NCBI GenBank assembly: GCA_900542385.1
Contig: UQNP01000007.1
Location: 1 to 28,262 of the forward strand
Source: an uncultured Eubacterium sp.
Lineage (GTDB): Bacteria; Bacillota; Clostridia; Peptostreptococcales; Anaerovoracaceae
DNA length: 28,262 nt
Direction of reading: 5' to 3'
Shown: positions 16,349 through 23,900 of the stretch, in pieces
How positions within the stretch are numbered: position 1 is the stretch's first letter
Layout: each line of letters starts with the position of its first letter
The notes under the pieces: generated by a model
Seen by the model: only the letters and a program-made list of their open reading frames with translations
Told to the model about the DNA's origin: nothing
Databases searched by the model: none
Made by a program: the position numbers and the translations under genes

Positions 16349-18178
16349 ATGTGCGGTATAGTTGGTTACGTAGGATCGGACCATGCAAAAGATAAGATCA
16401 TAGACGGCCTTAAAAGGCTTGAATACAGAGGATACGACTCGGCAGGCATAGCGCTTCCGATAAACGGTAAGATAGAGATCAAAAAACACGTAGGCGAGAT
16501 AAAAAATCTTGAGAAAATGATAGGAGATGCCGATTTTGACAGCTCTATGGGTATAGGACATACAAGATGGGCCACTCATGGATCTCCGTCGGATATAAAT
16601 GCGCATCCCCATGGGAATGAAGACAATACGATTGCTATAGTACATAACGGTATAATAGAAAATTATCAGGAAATAAGACAGTGGCTCACAGAAGAGCATA
16701 ACGTAAAATTCAAATCGGAAACCGATTCTGAAGTTATCGCTCACCTCATAGGTGTGTTCTATGAAGGAGATCTTTTAAAAGCTGTAAACAAAGCTGTTGA
16801 ACAGATGAGGGGAGCATATGCTGTATGCGCTATAGCAGCGGCAGAGCCTGATAAGATCGTGGCTGTAAGAAAGGATGCCCCGCTTGTTGCAGGTATAGGC
16901 AAGGGATTCAATTTCATAGCTTCCGACATACCTGCCCTGCTCAAATACGTTAGAGAAGTTTATCTTATAGAAAACAATGAGACAGTAGTGCTTACGAAGG
17001 ACGACATCAAGATATACAATGAAGCGGGAGAAAGAGTCAAGAGAGAAGTGTTCCATGTAACATGGGATGCCGATGCCGCTGAAAAAGAAGGCTATGAGCA
17101 TTTCATGCTTAAGGAGATACACGAGCAGCCTAAGGGCATAGAGGAAACTCTCATAAGGCGTATCACAGACGAAGGCCTTATAAACCTGGACGGTATTTCC
17201 ATGACTAAGGAAGACATAGAGAATTTCAACAAGATATATATAGTAGCCTGCGGTACGGCCTATCATGCCGGACTGGTCGGAAAGCTCGTTATAGAGAAGA
17301 TGGCTAAGATCCCGGTAGAAGTGGATGTAGCTTCCGAATTCAGGTACAGAGATCCGTTTGTAGACGACAAGACATTGTTTATAGCTATAAGTCAGTCGGG
17401 AGAGACACTCGATACCCTGGCGGCGCTCAGAGAGGCAAAGAGGAAGGGTGCAAGGATAATGTCTGTAGTTAATGTAGTGGGAAGCTCTGTTGCCAGAGAG
17501 TCCGACGATGTATTCTACACATGGGCAGGACCGGAGATCGCCGTTGCGTCGACAAAGGCATACACTACACAGCTCATATGCATGTATTTGATAGGACTTT
17601 ACATGGGAAGCACGAGAGGCACCATAGATAAAGGATATTACGGCAAGATCCTTGAGGAGCTTAAGCAGCTTCCGGGAAAAGTTGAAAAACTCTTTGATGA
17701 AGAAGAAAGGATCGCTGCAATAGCAAAGAGATACCACAGAAAAGAGCAGGTATTTTTCATAGGCAGAGGACTCGACAGCGGAGTTTCTTATGAAGGCTCT
17801 CTCAAACTCAAAGAGATATCATATATAAATTCTTTTGCAATAGCGGCAGGAGAGCTGAAACACGGTACTATAGCTCTTATGGAAGAGGATACCCTTGTAT
17901 TTGCTCTTGCGACGCAGGATTTCCTGTATGAAAAGATGGTTTCCAACGTGGAGGAAATAAAGGCAAGAGGAGCGAGAGTCATAGGTGTTGCAAAAGAAGG
18001 CAGGACGGATATAGAGAAAGTGGCGGATGAAGTTATATACATTCCTCAGTGTATGGATGAGGTATCGCCTGTACTGGCAGTGATCCCGCTTCAGATGTTT
18101 GCATACTATGTGGCAAAAGAGAGGGGCTGCAATATAGATAAGCCTAAGAACCTGGCAAAATCAGTGACTGTAGAGTAG
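16349..18178 (+). CDS. glmS: Glutamine-fructose-6-phosphate aminotransferase
   Basis: This 609-residue enzyme makes glucosamine-6-phosphate from fructose-6-phosphate and glutamine, the first committed step of amino-sugar synthesis. It starts MCGIVGYVG, so after Met removal Cys is the N-terminal nucleophile of the glutaminase domain (about 1-220). Two SIS sugar-isomerase domains follow, with ACGTAYHAG, SQSGETLDTL and STKAYTTQ. The C-terminus KNLAKSVTVE is the family signature. CAGGAGG precedes the ATG. Only 36 bases separate it from glmM, so there is no glmS ribozyme, the usual feedback control of this gene in many Bacillota. Its product is the substrate of GlmM, so the two consecutive steps are co-transcribed. 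Confidence 0.97.
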   Translation: MCGIVGYVGSDHAKDKIIDGLKRLEYRGYDSAGIALPINGKIEIKKHVGEIKNLEKMIGDADFDSSMGIGHTRWATHGSPSDINAHPHGNEDNTIAIVHNGIIENYQEIRQWLTEEHNVKFKSETDSEVIAHLIGVFYEGDLLKAVNKAVEQMRGAYAVCAIAAAEPDKIVAVRKDAPLVAGIGKGFNFIASDIPALLKYVREVYLIENNETVVLTKDDIKIYNEAGERVKREVFHVTWDADAAEKEGYEHFMLKEIHEQPKGIEETLIRRITDEGLINLDGISMTKEDIENFNKIYIVACGTAYHAGLVGKLVIEKMAKIPVEVDVASEFRYRDPFVDDKTLFIAISQSGETLDTLAALREAKRKGARIMSVVNVVGSSVARESDDVFYTWAGPEIAVASTKAYTTQLICMYLIGLYMGSTRGTIDKGYYGKILEELKQLPGKVEKLFDEEERIAAIAKRYHRKEQVFFIGRGLDSGVSYEGSLKLKEISYINSFAIAAGELKHGTIALMEEDTLVFALATQDFLYEKMVSNVEEIKARGARVIGVAKEGRTDIEKVADEVIYIPQCMDEVSPVLAVIPLQMFAYYVAKERGCNIDKPKNLAKSVTVE

Positions 18179-18188
18179 AGGGGAAAAT

Positions 18189-19436
18189 ATGAATTACGAT
18201 ATAAGGGATATTGAGCTGGCTCCTTCGGGAAAGAGGAAGATAGAATGGGTAAAGAACAATATGCCTCTGCTTTCTTACATAGAAGAAGATTTCAGACGTG
18301 ATAAACCTTTTGAAGGATTGAAGATAAGTTTATCTGTACATTTGGAAGCAAAGACCGCATATCTGTGCCAGGTATTTGCTTCGGGAGGGGCAGAAATGTC
18401 CGTTACCGGCAGCAACAGTCTGTCGACGCAGGATGATGTGGCAGCGGCTTTGGCAGACAGCGGTATCAGTGTATTTGCGTATCACGGAGCTACAGATGAG
18501 GAATACAGCCGTCATATAGAGATGTGTCTTGAACACAGACCTAATATCATAATAGATGACGGCGGCGATCTCGTTGAAATGCTGCACAGCGGAAGACCTG
18601 AGCTTGCAGAAGAAGTGATGGGCGGATGTGAAGAGACTACCACAGGTGTAATAAGGCTGAAGGCCATGGAAAAAGAAGGTGTTCTTAAATTCCCTATGGT
18701 AGCGGTGAACGATGCGAAGTGCAAACATCTTTTCGATAACAGATATGGTACCGGGCAGTCTGTCTGGGACAGCATCATGAGAAATACCAACCTGATAGTG
18801 GCGTCAAAAACTGTCGTCGTCGTAGGATACGGATGGTGCGGCAGAGGGATAGCCATGAGAGCGGCCGCTTTAGGCGCAAGGGTCATCGTTACGGAGATAG
18901 ATGCAGTCAAGGCTATGGAAGCCAAGATGGATGGATATGACGTTATGAAGATGAAGGATGCGGCGGCGCTGGGAGATGTATTCGTATCCGCGACGGGATG
19001 CAAGCATACAATAACGGTAGAATACATGCTCAGCATGAAGGATAGAGCTATCCTTGCAAATGCAGGTCATTTCAATGTGGAAATAGATATGGAAGGTCTT
19101 GAAAAAGCCGCCGTATCGAAATTTGAAGCGAGAAAAAATATAACCGGATACGAACTTGAGAACGGAAAAACGATCAATGTTATAGGAGAAGGAAAGCTTG
19201 TCAATATAGCAGCGGCTGACGGTCATCCGGCAGAGATAATGGATCTCAGCTTTGCAGTTCAGGCAATGTCGGCGCTGTATATAAAGAACAACTATAAGAG
19301 CTTTGAAAATAAGGTCATAGATGTTTCTGAGGAGATAGACGATGTTATAGCTGAAAAAAGACTGGAAGCGTGGGGCATTGAGATCGATGAGCTTACAGAG
19401 GATCAAAAAAAATATCTTGAGAGCTGGCAGCTTTAA
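18189..19436 (+). CDS. ahcY: Adenosylhomocysteinase
   Basis: This 415-residue cytosolic enzyme reversibly splits S-adenosylhomocysteine into adenosine and homocysteine, removing the by-product of SAM-dependent methylation. Signs are HLEAKTAYL, GSNSLSTQDDVAAAL, EETTTGVIRL, NDAKCKHLFDNRYGTGQS, the NAD-binding motif GYGWCGRG starting at G213, and NAGHFNVEID. The length fits the short form without the inserted segment of many eukaryotic and proteobacterial enzymes. The C-terminus ends YLESWQL. GAGGGG lies just before the ATG, ten bases after glmS, so it is the last gene of the cdaA operon, and a terminator follows. Its place beside c-di-AMP and amino-sugar genes is not one I know to be standard. 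Confidence 0.95.
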   Translation: MNYDIRDIELAPSGKRKIEWVKNNMPLLSYIEEDFRRDKPFEGLKISLSVHLEAKTAYLCQVFASGGAEMSVTGSNSLSTQDDVAAALADSGISVFAYHGATDEEYSRHIEMCLEHRPNIIIDDGGDLVEMLHSGRPELAEEVMGGCEETTTGVIRLKAMEKEGVLKFPMVAVNDAKCKHLFDNRYGTGQSVWDSIMRNTNLIVASKTVVVVGYGWCGRGIAMRAAALGARVIVTEIDAVKAMEAKMDGYDVMKMKDAAALGDVFVSATGCKHTITVEYMLSMKDRAILANAGHFNVEIDMEGLEKAAVSKFEARKNITGYELENGKTINVIGEGKLVNIAAADGHPAEIMDLSFAVQAMSALYIKNNYKSFENKVIDVSEEIDDVIAEKRLEAWGIEIDELTEDQKKYLESWQL

Positions 19437-19444
19437 GAAGGAAA

Positions 19445-19490
19445 AAACTCCGGAGTCGGGAATTTTCATATGACCCGATTTCCGGAGTTT
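19445..19490. terminator. Bidirectional terminator between ahcY and gltX
   Basis: AAACTCCGGAGTCGGG (19445-19460) pairs with CCCGATTTCCGGAGTTT (19474-19490) with one bulged base and one G-T pair. On the minus strand a T tract follows the stem (six A at 19442-19447 on the plus strand). On the plus strand AAATTTTATTTT follows. It serves the two convergent genes. Confidence 0.85.
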
Positions 19491-19495
19491 AAATT

Positions 19496-21166
19496 TTATT
19501 TTATAAGCATTTCTATACGTTCTTTCATGCGTTCTTCGCCGAGTATCTGCTGGATCTCCCATATGTCAGGGGACTGGCTTCTTCCTGTTACAGCTATTCG
19601 TATCACAGTGCTTACATGGCCTACGTGGCCTTTGTACATATCAGGATTCTTTTTATAGTCCTTAGGTTTTGCTGCATAACCCATTTCTTCAGCTATTCTT
19701 CTGATCTTATCAAACCAGGCGCTCTGGTCATCGCTGTGATCATATGAAGCGAGATATCTTTTGAGGATTTCCGCAGCGTCGTTGTCGCTGACTTCTTCCG
19801 GTATAGAATCCTGGATAACGAAATAATCATCGAAGAAATAGCTTATGAAATCAAATATCTGACTTGCATATATAAGGTCTTTTCTCGGCTTGTTGCCGCT
19901 TCTTCCGAGATCTAATATCTTTTCTATATACTCTTCATTACCTTCAAAGTATTTGAGCGCATTAGGCTTGAATTCTCTTATCCATTCCGTCATGAAGCGA
20001 CACAGCTCTTTTGCTGATGTTCTGAGAAGGACATCTTTGGATACATCGTTGAGCTTATTTATATCGAAAAGAGCTCCTCCGCTGTTCATCTTTTCCGTTG
20101 TGAAGATGAAATCGTTCATATCATCGTCCGGATTTTCGATTCTCCACTCTTCAAAGTTCGAATTGAGTATAGTAAGCAGGTACTCTTTTACAGCCTGAGG
20201 ATAATATCCCTTTTTACGATAATAATCCAGGGAAAGCTCTGCATCTTTTCTCTTGCTGAGTTTTCTCTTGTTGCCGCCGTCCAGTTTTAACAGCTGAGCC
20301 GTATGGCAGTATACAGGCGGCTCAAGGCCAAGCTTTTCATATAGCTCGATGTGTATAGGAAGAGACATGAGCCACTCTTCTCCGCGGACAACATGGGTCG
20401 TTCTCATCAGATGATCATCGATTACATGCGCAAAGTGATATGTCGGTATACCGGTCGACTTCAGGATGATAACGTCCTGGAAATTTTCGGGCATGGAAAG
20501 GGTGCCTCTGATTGCATCGTTAACTTCTATGTGTTTTGCATCTTTTCCCGGTGTGCCGCTGGATCTGAGACGTACTACATACGGTATGCCGTCTTTGATC
20601 TTGCTTTCTATTTCCTCGAAAGTCAGATTTCTGTTCTTTTCAGCGTATTTTCCGTATATACCGGTGGTTTCCTTATTTTGCTCCTGCTCCTTTCGTATTG
20701 CCGAAAGTTCTTCTTCGGTGAGAAAGCAAGGATAGGCAAGACCGCGGGATACCAGTTCTTTTGCAAAGCAGCGGTATATTTCTCCTCTTTTGCTTTGGAA
20801 ATAAGGCCCGTAATTTCCTTTCTCGCCTGTCAGAGAAGCTCCTTCATCAAATTCTATACCGAAAAAATCAAGGGAGTTTATTATGGTTTCTACTGCGCCC
20901 TCCACATATCTTTTGTCGTCGGTATCTTCGATCCTAAGATAGAATATACCATCTGACTGATGTGCCAGACGCTCGTCTACGAAAGCGCCGTAGAGGTTGC
21001 CCAGATGTATGAATCCTGTAGGGCTGGGACCGAGTCTGGTTACCTTTGCGCCGTCAGCAAGATCTCTTTTTGGAAAAAGCTCCTCATAGTGATCTGGAGT
21101 TTTGTCTATATACGGGAATAACAGTTCTGATAGTTTTTGGAAGTCCATATCTGCATATCGGGTCAA
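19496..21166 (-). CDS. gltX: Glutamyl-tRNA synthetase
   Basis: This class I aminoacyl-tRNA synthetase charges tRNA-Glu. The HIGH motif is HLGN at residues 54-57 (GPSPTGFIHLGNLYGAF). Substrate-site segments include YLRIEDTDDKRYVEGA and HVVRGEEWL, and the KMSKS motif reads KLSKRKD. The C-terminal part is a helical anticodon-binding region. I place the start at a TTG (21164-21166), because AAAGGAG ends six bases before it. This gives 556 residues. The first ATG inside lies six codons later, and an ATG at 21217 lies upstream of that ribosome binding site. The protein has about 40 residues before the catalytic core and is longer than the usual 480-490, as in one clostridial subgroup. Whether it also charges tRNA-Gln cannot be told from sequence. 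Confidence 0.93.
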   Translation of the reverse strand: MTRYADMDFQKLSELLFPYIDKTPDHYEELFPKRDLADGAKVTRLGPSPTGFIHLGNLYGAFVDERLAHQSDGIFYLRIEDTDDKRYVEGAVETIINSLDFFGIEFDEGASLTGEKGNYGPYFQSKRGEIYRCFAKELVSRGLAYPCFLTEEELSAIRKEQEQNKETTGIYGKYAEKNRNLTFEEIESKIKDGIPYVVRLRSSGTPGKDAKHIEVNDAIRGTLSMPENFQDVIILKSTGIPTYHFAHVIDDHLMRTTHVVRGEEWLMSLPIHIELYEKLGLEPPVYCHTAQLLKLDGGNKRKLSKRKDAELSLDYYRKKGYYPQAVKEYLLTILNSNFEEWRIENPDDDMNDFIFTTEKMNSGGALFDINKLNDVSKDVLLRTSAKELCRFMTEWIREFKPNALKYFEGNEEYIEKILDLGRSGNKPRKDLIYASQIFDFISYFFDDYFVIQDSIPEEVSDNDAAEILKRYLASYDHSDDQSAWFDKIRRIAEEMGYAAKPKDYKKNPDMYKGHVGHVSTVIRIAVTGRSQSPDIWEIQQILGEERMKERIEMLIK

Positions 21167-21288
21167 ACCGAATCTCCTTTCTTCTGTTTGTGGGTGATTA
21201 CATATTTTTATATTCAATAAAACAAATCGTGTGATTGTGATTTACCATGATATTTTATCAGGGTTTATAAGCGAACGCAAGGGCTCTG

Positions 21289-22194
21289 TCACTGTCTATA
21301 CGTTGTAAATTCAGTGATGCCGATGGCTATGAACATCAGAATACAGCCTGCGATCATGCGTGGTGAGAAAACTTCACCTGCAACGGTAATAGCAAAGATC
21401 GTACCGAATACGGTCTCAAAGGACAGTATTATCGCTGCGTGAGATGCAGGAGCAGATCTTAGGCATATGTTGTGCAGCATGAATGCGAAGGCTGAATTGA
21501 ACGTCATCAGATATACGAGTCCGGCTATGCACGGAAGGGAGAAGGAAAGTATATCTGCCGGTGTCTGCGGTGTTTCAAATATGAGCGCGGCAGCCGAGGA
21601 TAATATGCCAACCGAGATCAGCTGAACAAAAGTAAGAAGCATGGCGTCCATATCCTTTACTATTGCTGCTATAAAGATCACCTGAGCAGAAAAGGTAAGG
21701 GCCAGGGCAAAAGTCATGATATCGCCTTTTCCGACAGTGAATTCGTCGGTGAGGGTGATGCAGGCAATACCTGTGAACCCTATGACTGCGGCGACAAGGA
21801 TGCTGTTTTCCAGACGTTTTCGAGATACTGCCCATGTCATCAGGGGGATCAGAATTATGTACATAGAGGTTATGAAACTCTGTTTGCCGGCTGTAGTGTA
21901 CTGAAGACCGATAGTTTGCAGAGAATTGCCTATGAACATATTTATACCGCACAGAGCACCGCATATTAGAAGCCGCTTGTTTTTTAATTTTTTTAGCTTC
22001 TTAATGCAGAATATGAAAACGATGACAGCAGCGCCTATGTATCTGTATGCCATCTGATTTAGCGGTGTTATGCTTATCAGGGCAAATTTGCCTGCGACAA
22101 AACCGCCGCCCCAGAAAAGCGCGACCAGCACTAACCCTATATCTGATATTATCGTATTTCTGTTTTTTATTGTTGTATTATTGTTAAGGTCCAT
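21289..22194 (-). CDS. EamA/DMT-family transporter
   Basis: This 301-residue integral membrane protein has about ten hydrophobic segments and two EamA repeats. The first begins near residue 18 (GLVLVALFWGGGFVAGKFAL) and the second near 158 (GDIMTFALALTFSAQVIFIAAI). Features such as NSLQTIGLQYTTAGKQSFITS and HAAIILSFETVFGTIFA are typical of drug/metabolite transporters of the RhaT/YdcZ-like superfamily, which export or import small metabolites or amino acids. The substrate cannot be inferred. There is no recognisable ribosome binding site before the ATG (the preceding bases read ATTACTTAC). Two TATAAT boxes lie 7 and 14 bases upstream, which suggests a very short leader. It is divergent from the ferredoxin-nitroreductase gene. 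Confidence 0.88.
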   Translation of the reverse strand: MDLNNNTTIKNRNTIISDIGLVLVALFWGGGFVAGKFALISITPLNQMAYRYIGAAVIVFIFCIKKLKKLKNKRLLICGALCGINMFIGNSLQTIGLQYTTAGKQSFITSMYIILIPLMTWAVSRKRLENSILVAAVIGFTGIACITLTDEFTVGKGDIMTFALALTFSAQVIFIAAIVKDMDAMLLTFVQLISVGILSSAAALIFETPQTPADILSFSLPCIAGLVYLMTFNSAFAFMLHNICLRSAPASHAAIILSFETVFGTIFAITVAGEVFSPRMIAGCILMFIAIGITEFTTYRQ

Positions 22195-22201
22195 GTAAGT
22201 A

Positions 22202-22214
22202 ATTATACATTATA
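22202..22214 (-). promoter_or_regulatory. Tandem -10 boxes of the EamA transporter gene
   Basis: On the minus strand TATAATGTATAAT occurs 7-20 bases before the ATG. If the outer box is used, transcription would begin about eight bases before the start codon. No convincing -35 is seen. Confidence 0.4.
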
Positions 22215-22270
22215 GTATGAAGTTTTGCCATATTGTTATAGAGGATGACATGAATAGTGAAAAGGGTTTT

Positions 22271-22327
22271 ACTTATGTAAATTTTTTTTAAAAATTTCCC
22301 ATAAGTATGTGGATTTAAGGGAAATTT
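22271..22327. promoter_or_regulatory. Overlapping, mutually exclusive inverted repeats
   Basis: ACTTATG-T-AAATTTTT (22271-22286) pairs with AAAAATTT-CC-CATAAGT (22290-22306), giving 15 pairs in two blocks. AAATTTCCC (22292-22300), within the second arm, also pairs perfectly with GGGAAATTT (22319-22327). Both cannot form in one strand. The region lies between divergent genes, 60 bases before the ferredoxin-nitroreductase start. It may be a leader switch or a double operator. Confidence 0.45.
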
Positions 22328-22389
22328 GATGTATATTATATCCTATATACACTAAAATTTACAAACGTATTGATATAATGGAGGAAGCG

Positions 22390-23175
22390 ATGATAGAGAT
22401 AAGCAGGGATAAGTGTATCCAGTGTATGACGTGTCTTACAGTGTGTCCTTTTACGGTGTTGGAGGAAGTAGATGGATTTCCAAGGAAAATAGACGGCAAA
22501 TACTGTATGCGGTGTATGCATTGCGGTGCATCGTGTCCCACAGAAGCAATAACTTATGATGGCAAACCTTCCATATTGTCGGAAGATATACCGCTTATAG
22601 GAGATAATTTTGCTAAGGATTTGAAAAATTATCTGCTTAGAAGAAGATCATACCGTCATTTCAGCGATGAGCCGGTGCCGAGAAAAGTGATAAAAGAAGC
22701 GCTTGAACTGGCGTCATGGGCGCCGAGTGCAAAAAATCAGCATCCGACCAAATGGATAGTCATTGAATCGCAGTTCGTTATAAACAGAATAATGGATCTT
22801 ATTTTAGAGTATGTGGAAAAAACAGGAGATAAGCCGGAAGTAGCCAGCGAGATGGAAGTGGGAAACAATATAGTTATAGGCAATGCGACTACGCTGCTGC
22901 TGGCCTATGCGAGAAATAATGCTATTTCTCCGGAGACGGATACGGCGATAGCCATGACGACTGTTGAGCTTTACCTGCAGGCAAAGGGTATAGGTACCTG
23001 CTGGGCGGGATATTTAAGAGGCATGGCCAACAGGATCCCGGAGATAAAAGAGCTTTTGCCAGAACTTCCGGAAAACAACAGCTTTTACGGAGCTTTCATG
23101 CTTGGATATCCTGAGGATGAAAAATACCTTCATGTGCCGCAGCGCTTTAAGCGCGCTGATATAGAATGGGTATAG
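22390..23175 (+). CDS. Ferredoxin-nitroreductase fusion protein
   Basis: This 261-residue protein has an N-terminal 2[4Fe-4S] ferredoxin domain with CIQCMTCLTVCP and CMRCMHCGASCP (about residues 8-55). A nitroreductase-fold FMN domain follows from about residue 80 (RRRSYRHFSDEPVPRKVIKEALELASWAPSAKNQHPTKW is the family start region, in pieces RRSYRHF and SWAPSAKNQHP). Such proteins probably pass electrons from ferredoxin-type clusters to FMN to reduce nitro or other unsaturated compounds; the natural substrate is unknown. I prefer the ATG at 22390, which has GGAGG seven bases before it. The in-frame ATG at 22378 overlaps that site. It stands alone between a divergent transporter gene and ferritin. 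Confidence 0.9.
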   Translation: MIEISRDKCIQCMTCLTVCPFTVLEEVDGFPRKIDGKYCMRCMHCGASCPTEAITYDGKPSILSEDIPLIGDNFAKDLKNYLLRRRSYRHFSDEPVPRKVIKEALELASWAPSAKNQHPTKWIVIESQFVINRIMDLILEYVEKTGDKPEVASEMEVGNNIVIGNATTLLLAYARNNAISPETDTAIAMTTVELYLQAKGIGTCWAGYLRGMANRIPEIKELLPELPENNSFYGAFMLGYPEDEKYLHVPQRFKRADIEWV

Positions 23176-23218
23176 AGTGTTAAGTTTTAAATAAATGGAC
23201 TGTTTTGGTGAAGAAAGC

Positions 23219-23248
23219 TTGTGTATGAGTCTCCACTTGTGTTATAAT
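23219..23248 (+). promoter_or_regulatory. Promoter of the ferritin gene
   Basis: TGTTATAAT (23240-23248) is an extended -10 element. TTGTGT (23219-23224) lies 18 bases upstream as a weak -35. It sits 50 bases before the ferritin start. No clear Fur- or PerR-type 19-bp palindrome was seen over it. Confidence 0.6.
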
Positions 23249-23297
23249 CGTACATATAAGATATTGATGTGTATTGATGATAAAGGAGGTTTTATCT

Positions 23298-23810
23298 ATG
23301 CTTTCTAAAAAAGTTGTAGAATTGCTTAATGATCAGGTAAACAAAGAGTTTTATTCGGCGTATCTGTACCTGGATATGTCAAATTACTATAAGAATGAAG
23401 GTCTTGACGGCTTTGCAAACTGGTATAAAGTGCAGGCACAGGAAGAGAGAGACCATGCAGTGCTGTTCATGGACTATATGCAGCAGAATGGAGAAGCTGT
23501 AGTGCTGGAAGCTATAGCAAAACCGGACAAGGAATATAAGGCCTTTATAGACCCTCTCCAGGAAAGCGCTAAGCATGAAAGATACGTGACAGGTCTGATT
23601 CACAATATCTATGGTGCAGCGTATGAGGAAAAGGATTTCAGAACTATGCAGTTCCTCGACTGGTTTGTAAAAGAGCAGGCTGAAGAGGAAGATACAGCTG
23701 ATGATATGATCAAAAAATATGAACTCTTTGGAAGCGACAGCAAGGGACTGTACATGCTGGACAACGAACTTTCTTCAAGAGCGTATACGGCACCATCGCT
23801 TACCCTCTAA
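23298..23810 (+). CDS. ftnA: Non-heme ferritin
   Basis: This 170-residue four-helix-bundle protein should assemble into a 24-subunit iron-storage shell. The ferroxidase ligands known from E. coli FtnA are present at the same positions: E17 (NKEFYSAY), E50 and H53 (EERDHAVLF), E94 (KHERYVTGL), Q127 and E130 (KEQAEEE). It should therefore be catalytically active. The start at 23298 has AAAGGAGG upstream. Two in-frame ATGs at 23274 and 23277 lie before that site and are unlikely. It is a single-gene unit with its own promoter and a strong terminator. The likely role is iron storage and limiting iron-driven oxidative damage. Confidence 0.96.
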   Translation: MLSKKVVELLNDQVNKEFYSAYLYLDMSNYYKNEGLDGFANWYKVQAQEERDHAVLFMDYMQQNGEAVVLEAIAKPDKEYKAFIDPLQESAKHERYVTGLIHNIYGAAYEEKDFRTMQFLDWFVKEQAEEEDTADDMIKKYELFGSDSKGLYMLDNELSSRAYTAPSLTL

Positions 23811-23835
23811 GCAGAGGCTGTGATCAAATTAAAAG

Positions 23836-23867
23836 TAAAAGGCAGACTGATTGAAGTCTGCCTTTTA
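23836..23867. terminator. Bidirectional terminator between ferritin and hydantoinase
   Basis: AAAAGGCAGACT (23837-23848) and AGTCTGCCTTTT (23855-23866) form a perfect 12-bp stem, 13 with the flanking T-A pair, around GATTGA. The built-in A and T tracts let it work on both strands for the convergent genes. Confidence 0.9.
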
Positions 23868-23900
23868 AAATGGGATTTAAAGTTTTTAAGGTTGATTATT

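Noticed and set aside
16775..17737. A 320-codon open frame antisense to glmS
   Set aside because: It lies wholly within glmS, has no similarity I recognise, and the glmS frame is certain.
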